Below the pieces are notes generated by a model that had not been told where the DNA came from, made no database searches, and was given only the letters and a program-made list of their open reading frames with translations. This document shows, one piece after another, positions 9,135-17,356 of a stretch of 50,396 nucleotides of DNA. The translations under genes were made by a program, and so were the position numbers. Location of the stretch: contig NZ_RHOT01000015.1 in assembly GCF_003946675.1 (NCBI RefSeq), forward strand, positions 1 to 50,396, written 5' to 3'. Every line of letters starts with the position of its first letter. The first letter of the stretch is position 1. Source of the stretch: Lapidilactobacillus gannanensis (lineage in GTDB: Bacteria > Bacillota > Bacilli > Lactobacillales > Lactobacillaceae).

Positions 9135-10469
9135 ATGACAGATAAATATGATTACGAAGTGCTCTATCTTGGCACTGGCCATGGTACTTTTGACGGTGCT
9201 GCTCCGCTAGCCGCAACTGGTGTTTCAGTTGCTGCCATTGAAAGTGACCTGATTGGCGGTACTTGCCCCAATCGCGGCTGTAATGCCAAAATAGCATTAG
9301 ATGAAGCCGTTAAAGTGACGCGTGAATCTGAACGTTTGGCGAAAATTCTTGAAGGTCAACTTCAGATCAATTGGACCGAAAACATCACTCACAAGCAACA
9401 AATCATTCAACCACTGCCAGCCGACCTAAGCAAACGAATGACCGATGCTGGTGTCACCATCATCAAGGGCCACGCCCAATTTAAAGATGAACATACTGTA
9501 ATTGTCGATGATCATCAAGAAATTACCGCCGAAAAAATTGTCATTGCGACTGGCCTTAAACCACATCGTTTGGCTATTCCTGGTAGCGAATTGGCTCACG
9601 ATAGTAGCGACTTCATGAATTTGGAGAAATTACCTGCCCAGATCACAATTATTGGTGCCGGCTTTATTAGTTTAGAATTCGCTACCATGGCCAATGCGGC
9701 TGGCTCAGACGTCACAATTATCACGCATGGCAATCAGGTCTTACGGAAATTTTATCAGCCCTATGTTGAACTAATTATTGCTGACTTAACTAAGCGCGGG
9801 GTTAAATTTATCCGCAATGCCAGCGTTCAATCTTTTGCCAAAGTTGGTGACCAGTATCAAGTAACTTACGGCGCGCAGCAGCAATTAGTCACTGATTGGA
9901 TTCTTGACGCCACCGGCCGAATTCCTAATCTAGATAAACTAGCTTTAGACAAAGCTGGTGTCAAATTCGATCAGAATGGTGTGTTTGTTAATGACCATCT
10001 CCAAACCAATGTTGCTTCCATTTACGCTGTCGGTGATGTCATTGCCAGTGATCAGCCAAAAGTGACACCAAGTGCTACTTTTGAATCAAAATATTTAACA
10101 AAACTTTTTTCAGGAGCAACCACTGACCCCATCGAATTTCCAGTTATTCCAACAGTCGTCTTTACTTCGCCAAGAATTGCTCAAGCTGGCATTTCCGTTG
10201 CCGAAGCACAGGAAAAAGGCTATCAAATTACTGAAAATAATTTGGCAGACTATTGGTATTACCAAGTCGATCGTGAAACAATCGCCAAAAGTATTCAAAT
10301 TCATGATCATGACGGCCGCTTAGTCGGAATTACTGAAATTAGCGACCAAGCGCCAGATGCAATCAACGCGCTATTACCTGCAGTCGAATTTAAATTTAAC
10401 CGCGACCAAATCGAACGTTTAGTTGGCCTATTCCCTACAATTGGTTACGCCGCTTGGCATCGAGCTTAA
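9135..10469 (+). CDS. Glutathione reductase/dihydrolipoamide dehydrogenase-like flavoprotein
   Basis: A 444-residue FAD/NAD(P) disulfide oxidoreductase. An N-terminal FAD fold (YLGTGHG) leads to the redox disulfide motif GGTCPNRGC, a second nucleotide-binding fold with IIGAGFISLEFA, the FAD-binding AVGDV motif and a C-terminal dimerisation domain. The usual C-terminal HPT-x(2-3)-E active-site motif reads FPTIGY here, so the catalytic His is replaced by Phe, although the disulfide is intact. The substrate is therefore unlikely to be glutathione or lipoamide and remains unknown. The ATG at 9135 is chosen for the GGAGG upstream. It ends before a family H hairpin repeat, a probable terminator. 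Confidence 0.8.
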   Translation: MTDKYDYEVLYLGTGHGTFDGAAPLAATGVSVAAIESDLIGGTCPNRGCNAKIALDEAVKVTRESERLAKILEGQLQINWTENITHKQQIIQPLPADLSKRMTDAGVTIIKGHAQFKDEHTVIVDDHQEITAEKIVIATGLKPHRLAIPGSELAHDSSDFMNLEKLPAQITIIGAGFISLEFATMANAAGSDVTIITHGNQVLRKFYQPYVELIIADLTKRGVKFIRNASVQSFAKVGDQYQVTYGAQQQLVTDWILDATGRIPNLDKLALDKAGVKFDQNGVFVNDHLQTNVASIYAVGDVIASDQPKVTPSATFESKYLTKLFSGATTDPIEFPVIPTVVFTSPRIAQAGISVAEAQEKGYQITENNLADYWYYQVDRETIAKSIQIHDHDGRLVGITEISDQAPDAINALLPAVEFKFNRDQIERLVGLFPTIGYAAWHRA

Positions 10470-10479
10470 AGTATTGATT

Positions 10480-10580
10480 ACAGTGTGGGTAACGGTTTAA
10501 CGCCAAAACAGCGTGCAATTCTCTGCCGAATTGTTCGCTGTTTTACATTAATGCTCATCGGTAACTCACCTTTTGTCACA
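10480..10580 (+). repeat. Intergenic hairpin repeat, family H, copy 3 (likely terminator)
   Basis: Arms at 10505-10521 and 10528-10544 pair (AAAACAGCG...CGCTGTTTT). Against the other copies the stem changes from TGCCG/CGGCA to CAGCG/CGCTG, a compensated double change. TTAACGCC precedes, and TTAATGCTCATCGG and CCTTTTGTCACACTCTGAC follow. It lies right after the flavoprotein gene. Confidence 0.7.
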
Positions 10581-10670
10581 CTCTGACTCAGCAGACAGTC
10601 GATGCTTAATCTCAACCAATATTTTCAGTAAAAACATCAATTTTCCATAAATTTTCTTACTAATATCGGC

Positions 10671-10676
10671 TATAAT
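10671..10676 (+). promoter_or_regulatory. Probable -10 element of terC
   Basis: A perfect TATAAT stands 29 bases before the inferred terC start at 10705. No convincing -35 is visible at 17 bases. Its position supports translation starting near 10705 rather than at the internal ATG at 10810. Confidence 0.5.
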
Positions 10677-10704
10677 GAAACTAATATGAAAGAAGGTTTC
10701 TAAA

Positions 10705-11466
10705 GTCGATACATTAGTAAAATTATATGGACCGTTTTTCAGTGCGACTGATTGGCACGCCGCTTTATTTACAGGGTCCGGATTAGTCACGATTGCTACT
10801 TTAGCAATCATGGAGTGCTTGCTTTCCGTTGATAACGCGGTGGTCTTAGCTGCCCAAACTGCCACATTGAAAGATCCTAAGCAGGAAAAAGATGCCTTAA
10901 TGTGGGGCTTAGTTGGTTCTTACATTTTTCGTTTCATTGCCATTGGCTTAGGTAGTTTTTTAATTAAATTCTGGTTAGTTAAAGCAATTGGCGCAGCGTA
11001 CTTACTCTATATGTCGCTGCATTTCTTCTATGAACAACATCGGCCCAAACCCACTACTGAGAAAGATCAGGCTACCAAGCCACATTCCTTTTGGGGTACC
11101 GTTGCTGCAATTGTTCTATTGGATATGGTTTTTTCGATTGATTCAATTTTAACGGCGCTGGCTATTGATGACAATCCAGTGATCGTCTTACTGGGTGGCC
11201 TGATTGGTATTCTAGCCATGCGTTTTGTCGCGCAAATGATGATTGTCTTAATTGCTAAAATCCCGGAGTTATTATATATGGCCTATGTTTTGATTGCATT
11301 CATTGCGATTAAATTAGGCTTAAGTGTACCTGCCATTGGTTTTGAAATTTCCAATACTATTTTCAGCATTTTCGTGCTTCTGGCCTTTGGTGCAACCTTT
11401 GGCTTACATTATTGGCGGAAACACCAAGAAAAAATCACGCGCACCAAGCAAAACACTTCTGATTAA
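10705..11466 (+). CDS. terC: TerC-family integral membrane protein, possible manganese exporter; start codon abnormal
   Basis: TerC-family membrane protein with about seven hydrophobic helices and the two acidic signatures SVDNAVVLAA and FSIDSILTALA. Members help export or handle Mn2+, including metal supply to secreted enzymes. Homology-like sequence (DTLVKLYGPFFSATDWHAAL) continues in frame upstream of the first ATG at 10810, back to 10705, and an AGAAGG site lies eight bases before 10705. The codon there is GTC, and no ATG, GTG or TTG exists in frame before 10810. Either the start was lost by mutation (GTG to GTC would do it) or a rare start is used. Starting at 10810 would remove the first helix. 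Full length would be 253 residues. Confidence 0.75.
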   Translation, partial: VDTLVKLYGPFFSATDWHAALFTGSGLVTIATLAIMECLLSVDNAVVLAAQTATLKDPKQEKDALMWGLVGSYIFRFIAIGLGSFLIKFWLVKAIGAAYLLYMSLHFFYEQHRPKPTTEKDQATKPHSFWGTVAAIVLLDMVFSIDSILTALAIDDNPVIVLLGGLIGILAMRFVAQMMIVLIAKIPELLYMAYVLIAFIAIKLGLSVPAIGFEISNTIFSIFVLLAFGATFGLHYWRKHQEKITRTKQNTSD

Positions 11467-11537
11467 TAAAAAAACAACTCCTCTGAATTAACGTTGATCA
11501 AATAATCAACTTGATTCAAACGAAGTTTTTTTTTTGT
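11467..11537 (+). terminator. Probable terC terminator
   Basis: An imperfect hairpin (AACTCCTCTGAATTAA pairing with TTGATTCAAACGAAGTT, around an inner GTTGAT/ATCAAC hairpin) is followed by ten T residues. The segment TAATCAACTTGATTCAA at 11503-11519 recurs exactly at 44709-44725. Confidence 0.6.
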
Positions 11538-11756
11538 TATTTAAGAAGTTTAATTCAGCATCACTGGTAGAAAAACAGATTGTTGCAAACTATGAGTTTG
11601 ATTGACAATCTTTCTAGATTTAAGAAATCGAAATACCACTAATAGTATCAATCAGCTATAGAATTTAGCTATTTAGATGTAACCACGGTTAAACTTCGTT
11701 GAGTTATCCCACTACAATTGCCTTAAGCACTAACAACAATAAAGTGAACTACCTCC

Positions 11757-11957
11757 AACTCCAGACGGAATGGAGGGCGTGGTTGTCAGCCAATGGTCTT
11801 TATTTGCGCCCAAGCCTGCGAGTAGCAGCCAAATTATTCTTAACGATTTATCGTTTAGAATAAGACTCGTATTTGAGATTTTCAGAAAAGCTCAAATCGA
11901 CGTCGGCCGCGTGCCACAACCAGCAAGCCCGCAATGGAGTCAAAACTAGTTCTGTTT
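11757..11957 (+). ncRNA. Structured multicopy element S, copy 1
   Basis: About 200 bp in a 530-base gap after terC, with no plausible ORF. It aligns along its length with copies at 44490-44658 (minus) and 44951-45162 (plus). Predicted pairings: closing ACTCCA (11759-11764) with TGGAGT (11935-11940); GGTTGT (11781-11786) with ACAACC (11916-11921); a hairpin with arms 11834-11847 and 11850-11863; and a hairpin at 11871-11897 with ATTTGAG paired to CTCAAAT. The hairpins differ in sequence from the other copies but stay paired, including a conserved T-T mismatch and a conserved A-G mismatch. This suggests selection on RNA structure. I do not recognise a known family. Confidence 0.55.
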
Positions 11958-11997
11958 CAACATCTCCGCTAATGTTTTAACCTTGAGACACTTATTG

Positions 11998-12699
11998 TCA
12001 GAAAGATTTCCAGAAAGTGACTCCGACAGTGAGCCCAATTAAACTAACAGCAAACAACCAATCAAACCACTGAATTTGGTACTTTTTAAAATGGGTTCGT
12101 GGCGCTTCGGCTGTAAAACCTCGGGAAATCATGGCTGTTGCTAAAATTTCTGACCAGCGCACTGATTTAACTAATAGTGGCGTCATTAATCTAGCACTCA
12201 ACCATGGTGCTGATAGGCCGCGGGACCACAAACTCAATTGCGTCTGACGATACACTGGCGGAATCAGCGGTGCCACATGGAAAGCAGCCATGATGCCATA
12301 TGCAAATTGCGGTGGTAAGTGCAATTGTTGCTGCAAAGATTCAATCAAGGCCGGCAAGGTTGTCGTTGCTGCGAAACTAGCACCTAAAAAACCGAAACTG
12401 TAAATTCGTGTGGCTAACTGTAGCCCATATCGAGTTTGCCCCGACAAATGCCAGCCATACCACTGCCCGCCAACCGTTTTTTCTTGTAAGAAGAAATACC
12501 CACTAAAGAAAACACCGATTGCTGCTAAGCTTAGCCAGAGCCACAACCGTAACCACTTTAATATTGGTAGATAAACGGCTGTGATTGTGGCGAATAAAAT
12601 CACTAAAATTAAATTCAGTCGCAAGTTATTTTGAAAAGAAACGATTAAGCCGACCAGCAAAATCACGCTAAATTTAACGGTCGGATTTAATTGCCGCAT
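11998..12699 (-). CDS. ykoC: ECF-type transmembrane component of a thiamine transporter (YkoC)
   Basis: A 233-residue membrane protein of the EcfT/CbiQ-like T component family. Several hydrophobic segments occupy residues 10-110, and the cytoplasmic coupling region contains the SLWSRGLSAPWL and MISRGFTA motifs (Ala-Arg-Gly-type boxes) that dock on the ATPase. It forms the last gene of the ykoFEDC operon and overlaps ykoD by 26 bp, so translation is probably coupled. With YkoE and YkoD it would move thiamine or its hydroxymethylpyrimidine precursor across the membrane. A family call from these features and context is secure. Confidence 0.88.
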   Translation of the reverse strand: MRQLNPTVKFSVILLVGLIVSFQNNLRLNLILVILFATITAVYLPILKWLRLWLWLSLAAIGVFFSGYFFLQEKTVGGQWYGWHLSGQTRYGLQLATRIYSFGFLGASFAATTTLPALIESLQQQLHLPPQFAYGIMAAFHVAPLIPPVYRQTQLSLWSRGLSAPWLSARLMTPLLVKSVRWSEILATAMISRGFTAEAPRTHFKKYQIQWFDWLFAVSLIGLTVGVTFWKSF

Positions 12700-14044
12700 T
12701 AGTCACCTCCGCGTATTGATTCAAATCCCAAACGTCGTCACAGAACTGGTGCAATAAACATTGATCATGACTAACCACCAACACCAAAGTCTGCTGATTG
12801 GCTTTGTGACGCGACATCGTCATTAATTGCCAAGCGTTGGCTTGATCCTGGCCATATGTGGGCTCGTCAACCAATAGTAGCGCTAGTGGTCGTGCCAGAA
12901 AACTGGCAACAGCCAAACGTCGCTGTTGGCCCTGACTTAACAAAAATGGTGAAACATCGGCCTTATCAGATAGCCCTAGCTGATGTAACGTCTTGGCAAC
13001 ACCTTGCTTGTTTAATGATCCGCTGCCTAACTCTTGCGCCACAGTCACCGCAATAAATTGGTCCTGAGGATTCTGCATCACCCAACTTAGTTCTCTAAAT
13101 AACCGCCGCCGACACTTTTTGACCCGACGACCATTGAGCAAGAGCTGGCCTTGATGGGGTCCTAGCCCCATTAATGATTTCAAAAAAGTTGATTTACCAA
13201 TGCCACTGCGACCAGTAATGCCGATCATTTGACCAGCAGCCAAAGCCACGTCTGGGAAAACTATCGCGCGCTGACCAACTGGCAAGCTAAATTGGCTCAT
13301 TGTTAGTACCGACGAGATTGCTGCTTCTGATTTCTTGGTGACTGCTGGTAATGTCTGCTGCAATAATTCTGCTTGTTGGGTTAAGTGCTGACGAGTAGTT
13401 AAGGCAACTTGTTGATCAGTAAACATATACCACTGGTCAATCCAGTTGCTGGTGTTTGCCAATCGGTGGTCGATTAATAAAACGCCCAAATGTCGTTCCT
13501 GTTGTAACTGTTGTAATTTCACGACTAATTGTTGGCTAGTCTGTTGGTCAAGATTAGCAAAGGGCTCATCCAACAATAAATAACGACTTTCTAAAACAAC
13601 ACAACAAGCCAGGGCCACCAATTGCTTCTCGCCACCCGACAAAGTGACCAGTGGTTGGTCAGCTAACTGAGCAATCCCACAGAAAGCTAACGCCCAACTT
13701 ACTTTAGCAGCCATCTCTGCTGGTGGTATTGCTTGATTCTCAAGACAGAAATATAATTCCGTCCGTGGTGTTGCAGTACAAAACTGTAAATCGGGATTTT
13801 GAAACATTAAACTGACCCGGGCCACACGCTGATTGGCAGTTAACGCCGCAATTGGCTGACCCTCATAAAGAACCTGACCTTGTTTAATTCCAGCCGTGCT
13901 CTGACCAGCCAACAATCCTAGTAAAGTACTTTTACCAATACCTGATGGCCCATATAAGCCACGTGCTTCGCCAGGATCAAGCTGCAGGTCAACAGTGACC
14001 AACCGCTGTTCCACAGCAAAAGTTAGTTTTGCTTGTAAACTCAA
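12674..14044 (-). CDS. ykoD: Dual-ATPase subunit of the thiamine ECF transporter (YkoD)
   Basis: 456 residues with two fused ABC ATPase domains. Domain 1 has GPSGIGKST (Walker A), LSGGEKQ (signature) and YLLLDEPFANLD (Walker B). Domain 2 has GRSGIGKST, LLSQGQQRRLA and LLLVDEPTYGQD. The second signature is degenerate (SQGQQ instead of SGGQQ), common in such fused ECF ATPases. It powers the YkoE/YkoC membrane part. The start overlaps the ykoE stop by four bases (ATGA), and its end overlaps ykoC. Confidence 0.9.
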   Translation of the reverse strand: MSLQAKLTFAVEQRLVTVDLQLDPGEARGLYGPSGIGKSTLLGLLAGQSTAGIKQGQVLYEGQPIAALTANQRVARVSLMFQNPDLQFCTATPRTELYFCLENQAIPPAEMAAKVSWALAFCGIAQLADQPLVTLSGGEKQLVALACCVVLESRYLLLDEPFANLDQQTSQQLVVKLQQLQQERHLGVLLIDHRLANTSNWIDQWYMFTDQQVALTTRQHLTQQAELLQQTLPAVTKKSEAAISSVLTMSQFSLPVGQRAIVFPDVALAAGQMIGITGRSGIGKSTFLKSLMGLGPHQGQLLLNGRRVKKCRRRLFRELSWVMQNPQDQFIAVTVAQELGSGSLNKQGVAKTLHQLGLSDKADVSPFLLSQGQQRRLAVASFLARPLALLLVDEPTYGQDQANAWQLMTMSRHKANQQTLVLVVSHDQCLLHQFCDDVWDLNQYAEVTNAAIKSDR

Positions 14045-14631
14045 CGTTGTGTGGCACCCGAGGGATAGTTGCTAAGAACGCCCATTTTTGCCAGCCGATC
14101 ACAAACAACTTTAACAATGACTGCTGAGAAAAGTAGCGCCGACAACAAGCGAATCACGAAAATCGCTGCTAACAATTGCCACTGTAATCCCGAAAAACTT
14201 GCGCGCACAATCCCCCAAATAAAACTGGTCACGGTGGCGGCGATTGCACCAATAATCAATTGTGGCCAGCCAGCACGGTGATACCCGTTACTCATAAAGC
14301 CAGCTTCCGTACCAATTCCCTGAACAAAGCCACTAACGAAAACAATCGGGCCATAAAAATTGCCCATGAAAACTTCCAACAAAGCGGCAATCATTTCAGT
14401 AATTAGCGCCGCGCCCGGCCGTTGAATCACATAACCGGCAAAAGCCGCGGCCATAAACCAAACGCCAAAGATAAATTCATTGGCTAAAACCGCCAGACCA
14501 ACTGGTGTCAACAACACGCCTAAATAAACGCCGACGTGAACCGCACCTAAATAAATAACGCCGAAAACAAGTGCCGTGATGCCAACCATGATCACATCTT
14601 TTAACGACCATTTTGCTAATTTCTTCGTCAT
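14041..14631 (-). CDS. ykoE: Thiamine ECF transporter substrate-binding membrane component (YkoE)
   Basis: A 196-residue S-component-like membrane protein with about five to six hydrophobic helices, starting MTKKLAKWSLKDVIMVGITA. YkoE proteins recognise thiamine or HMP within an ECF transporter that has its own ATPase. The ATG at 14631 is chosen because GGAGGA lies seven bases upstream and it starts one base after the ykoF stop; the longer frame to 14709 runs inside ykoF. Regulation is through the upstream TPP riboswitch. Confidence 0.88.
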   Translation of the reverse strand: MTKKLAKWSLKDVIMVGITALVFGVIYLGAVHVGVYLGVLLTPVGLAVLANEFIFGVWFMAAAFAGYVIQRPGAALITEMIAALLEVFMGNFYGPIVFVSGFVQGIGTEAGFMSNGYHRAGWPQLIIGAIAATVTSFIWGIVRASFSGLQWQLLAAIFVIRLLSALLFSAVIVKVVCDRLAKMGVLSNYPSGATQR

Positions 14632-14632
14632 C

Positions 14633-15232
14633 TTATTGCTCCTCCAAAGATGGGCTATTGACTGAAACAGTTGCTTCAACGACATAATGTGACATGGGGG
14701 CATGGGCATAATTTAAAATCTGGTCAAAATAAGCAAACAATTGGGCGGCAGTCCCCGTTAAAAAGGTACAGTAATGAGCTGACTTTGGTTGCAAACCTGC
14801 CGCTTTAGCCAGCGCCACAATTTGTGCGATTTCAGCCATATAATCATCACGACCAAACGTATAGAACGAATACTTGCAGTGAACTGGAAAGCTGCCCTTT
14901 TCTTGAATCACTGTGGCATTGGGCCGTAATTGTTGACCCGTTAAATAACTGTCACCAGCAATATCCCCTGGACAACCCTTAGAGAAAGTAAATTCACCGA
15001 CTAAATGCGTACTGGTATCGTAAGCATTAACGAATAAGCCCGCTGCTGCATCAACAACATTAGCTGCTACACCGCGATAAACTGTACTAAATAAATCCGT
15101 TTGCTGCCAAACTGCAGTTGTATCAGTTGCCACAACACTTGTCAAAATTTGATTGGCAAAATCAGTTCGCATTGGGTACAAACTTGCCCGCACCCCCGTA
15201 ATATCAATACCATTTGTTATACAACTTGCCAT
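14633..15232 (-). CDS. ykoF: YkoF-family thiamine/HMP-binding protein
   Basis: A soluble 199-residue protein with two similar halves, both resembling the ACT-like YkoF fold (first half: GVRASLYPMRTDFANQIL; second: SFPVHCKYSFYTFGRDDYMAEI). In Bacillus subtilis YkoF binds thiamine and pyrimidine precursors in the cytoplasm and helps the YkoEDC transporter. It is the first gene after the riboswitch and ends one base before ykoE. GAGG lies close to the ATG at 15232. Confidence 0.88.
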   Translation of the reverse strand: MASCITNGIDITGVRASLYPMRTDFANQILTSVVATDTTAVWQQTDLFSTVYRGVAANVVDAAAGLFVNAYDTSTHLVGEFTFSKGCPGDIAGDSYLTGQQLRPNATVIQEKGSFPVHCKYSFYTFGRDDYMAEIAQIVALAKAAGLQPKSAHYCTFLTGTAAQLFAYFDQILNYAHAPMSHYVVEATVSVNSPSLEEQ

Positions 15233-15287
15233 CTACCTCAATCCTTTTTGTCATCATTCTTATCTACTGCACGCGAATTTGCGCAAT

Positions 15288-15308
15288 AAAAGGGCGTTTC
15301 GCCCTTTT
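15288..15308 (-). terminator. Riboswitch-controlled terminator of the thiamine operon
   Basis: AAAAGGGCG/CGCCCTTTT hairpin, read leftward, with a T-rich tail. It sits between the TPP aptamer and ykoF. The aptamer-side segment at about 15321-15341 is complementary to its 5' arm and beyond, so a long alternative hairpin can form instead. Confidence 0.8.
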
Positions 15309-15349
15309 ATCTCCACAAGTAGATAGAAAAGGCGAAACGCCGCAAATAA

Positions 15350-15445
15350 GCCGTCGTTGCCACTTCCCTACGTTAGTCTTAACTAAATCAGGTTCAAAGG
15401 GATCAGACCGCAGTCTATCTCAGCATAAAGCACCCCTAGTGGATA
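15350..15445 (-). promoter_or_regulatory. TPP riboswitch (THI element)
   Basis: Read on the minus strand, the conserved TPP aptamer features appear in order: GGGGTGC, CTGAGA, the CCCTTTGAACCTGAT segment, GTTAAGACTAACG and GTAGGGAAGTG. Binding of thiamine pyrophosphate should favour the terminator at 15288-15308 and switch off ykoFEDC. The promoter lies just upstream. Confidence 0.92.
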
Positions 15446-15468
15446 ATTGAAATATTCAATTTAAAGTC

Positions 15469-15497
15469 AGTGTAGCATGAGCACGGATGAAGTGCAA
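15469..15497 (-). promoter_or_regulatory. Promoter of the thiamine operon
   Basis: Minus-strand -35 TTGCAC (15492-15497), a 17-base spacer and -10 TACACT (15469-15474). It would start RNA about 20 bases before the TPP aptamer. The remaining bases to 15768 hold no ORF I trust. Confidence 0.65.
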
Positions 15498-15768
15498 TTC
15501 GCTGGTTAAACAAGTTATGCTGGCGCAACAAGTTTTTTGAAAGTAGCCATCACTGCCAACTCTGTTTACAAAATTGAAATTTTTAAGCCAGGAGACTTCG
15601 TGGACTTAAGATTCTACTTGTCTAGTTGGGATTTTTCACTATTTGCTGATTATTTAGGCGCTTTCTTTTGCCCCAGCTAATTCGCTAAGGTATTCTCTGA
15701 GTAGTTGATTATTTTAATGGGGAGCAAAGCTGTCACAGGTTGACGGCTTAAGATGAAGGAGGAATATC

Positions 15769-17166
15769 ATGGCAGTTTTATCAGCATTTTCAGATGAAGA
15801 AATCATGACTTATTTAAAACAGCAGGTGCCTGATGGTACCGTTAGTGACGATCCTGAAATATTACGGCGCCAATTTTTTAGCACGGAAACCGTATTGCGC
15901 GACAGCGATTTAGCGCGTGCATTCGTTAGTGCCAAAAGTGTTGCCGATATTCAAGGCGTTCTAAAAACTGCACGACGCTTTCACATACCGGTCGTTCCTC
16001 AGACAGCTTTCACCAACACTGTGATTAGTGCTGACGGTATTACTGGGGCCATTATTCTATCACTGCTACAAATGGATAAAATCTTAGAAATTGATTCTGA
16101 CGATTTACTAGCGGTCGTGCAACCTGGTGTGATCAATAACGACCTCGACCAGGCCGCACGAAAGCAGGGGCTATTCTATGCACCAGACCCCGGCTCAAAG
16201 CCAATCTCTTCCATTGGTGGTAACGCCGCAACGAACGCTGATGGTATGAGTACCGTTCGCTTCGGTGCCACTAAAGATAACATTCTTGGTTTAAAAGTCA
16301 TTCTTGCTGATGGCCGAATAGTTAAACTTGGTGGTCGCACGCTGAAACAAGCATTTGGCTATGATTTAACGCAACTCTTCATTGGTTCAGAGGGAACATT
16401 AGGTATCATTTATGAAATCACAGTTAAACTGTTACCAATCCCACTTGGTGAACCTAGCGTTGGTCGGGTCTTTTTCCCTGAACTAAGTGATTTAGCCGAA
16501 GCAGTCCACGCTATTCGTCTTTCAGGCCTATACCCCACAATGCTGGAGGCAGTCGACGGCGAGACCATGATGGCCATTAATGAATATACTCACCACCACT
16601 ATGGCGAACCTGGTGAATCGATGCTAATTTTCTGGCTGGATAATAGCCACGCTGAAGAACGCCAACTGCTAAATGAGATTATTACTAAACACCATGGTCA
16701 TCACATGGAGCAGGTGACTACAGCCGAAGAGCGCGATAGTCTGATGCAAACTCGGCGTGATTTGCTACCAGCCGTCGTTGCCCAAGTCGGAAAAAATCAT
16801 CTTACTGAAGACATGGCGGTCCCAATATCTCAACTAGCACCAATGATGATTTATCTTCAGGAATTGGAACGTGAGCTGAACATTACGATTTATAAAGGCG
16901 GCCATGTAGGCGACGGCAATGTTCACCCAATTTTTGGCTGGAAGGGGTCAATTGATGTCCCTCCGGTTATCGCTGAGGCGCTACGGCGGACTTTCCGCAA
17001 AGCACTCGAACTTGGTGGCACAATCTCTGGCGAGCATGCCGTTGGGATGTTGAAGAATCAATGGAATAACGTCGAATTAGGCGAAAATGTTGACGAATTG
17101 CAACACCAAATCAAAAGTCTCCTTGATCCAATGGGAATCCTTAATCCTAAACGGAAAATCGATTAA
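15769..17166 (+). CDS. FAD-linked oxidase of the GlcD/D-lactate dehydrogenase type
   Basis: A 465-residue flavoprotein with an N-terminal PCMH FAD-binding domain (PDPGSKPISSIGGNAATNAD, about residues 140-160) and a C-terminal FAD-oxidase domain carrying KGGHVGDGNVHP. The family oxidises 2-hydroxy acids such as glycolate or D-lactate, passing electrons to a quinone or another acceptor. AGGAGG lies just before the ATG. It is a single gene followed by a clear terminator. The substrate is not readable; D-lactate is most plausible in a lactic acid bacterium. Confidence 0.85.
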   Translation: MAVLSAFSDEEIMTYLKQQVPDGTVSDDPEILRRQFFSTETVLRDSDLARAFVSAKSVADIQGVLKTARRFHIPVVPQTAFTNTVISADGITGAIILSLLQMDKILEIDSDDLLAVVQPGVINNDLDQAARKQGLFYAPDPGSKPISSIGGNAATNADGMSTVRFGATKDNILGLKVILADGRIVKLGGRTLKQAFGYDLTQLFIGSEGTLGIIYEITVKLLPIPLGEPSVGRVFFPELSDLAEAVHAIRLSGLYPTMLEAVDGETMMAINEYTHHHYGEPGESMLIFWLDNSHAEERQLLNEIITKHHGHHMEQVTTAEERDSLMQTRRDLLPAVVAQVGKNHLTEDMAVPISQLAPMMIYLQELERELNITIYKGGHVGDGNVHPIFGWKGSIDVPPVIAEALRRTFRKALELGGTISGEHAVGMLKNQWNNVELGENVDELQHQIKSLLDPMGILNPKRKID

Positions 17167-17183
17167 CCACTGCTAAAAACCAA

Positions 17184-17233
17184 AAAAAGCATCAAGCCAG
17201 TCGACTAAACTAACGGCTGATTTGATGCTTTTT
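17184..17233. terminator. Terminator after the FAD oxidase gene
   Basis: AAAAAGCATCAA (17184-17195) pairs with TTGATGCTTTTT (17222-17233), with an inner GCC/GGC pair. The A and T runs make it usable from both sides. Confidence 0.75.
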
Positions 17234-17356
17234 AATTTGATTTAAAAATATCTTCCCCAAAAGGTGTATTTAAATAATGAGCAGGTTGACGAATATCAAC
17301 AGTCATTTTCACTTTTTGTGAGTCATGTGTAGTACAATATGTGTGAGGTGAGCGAT

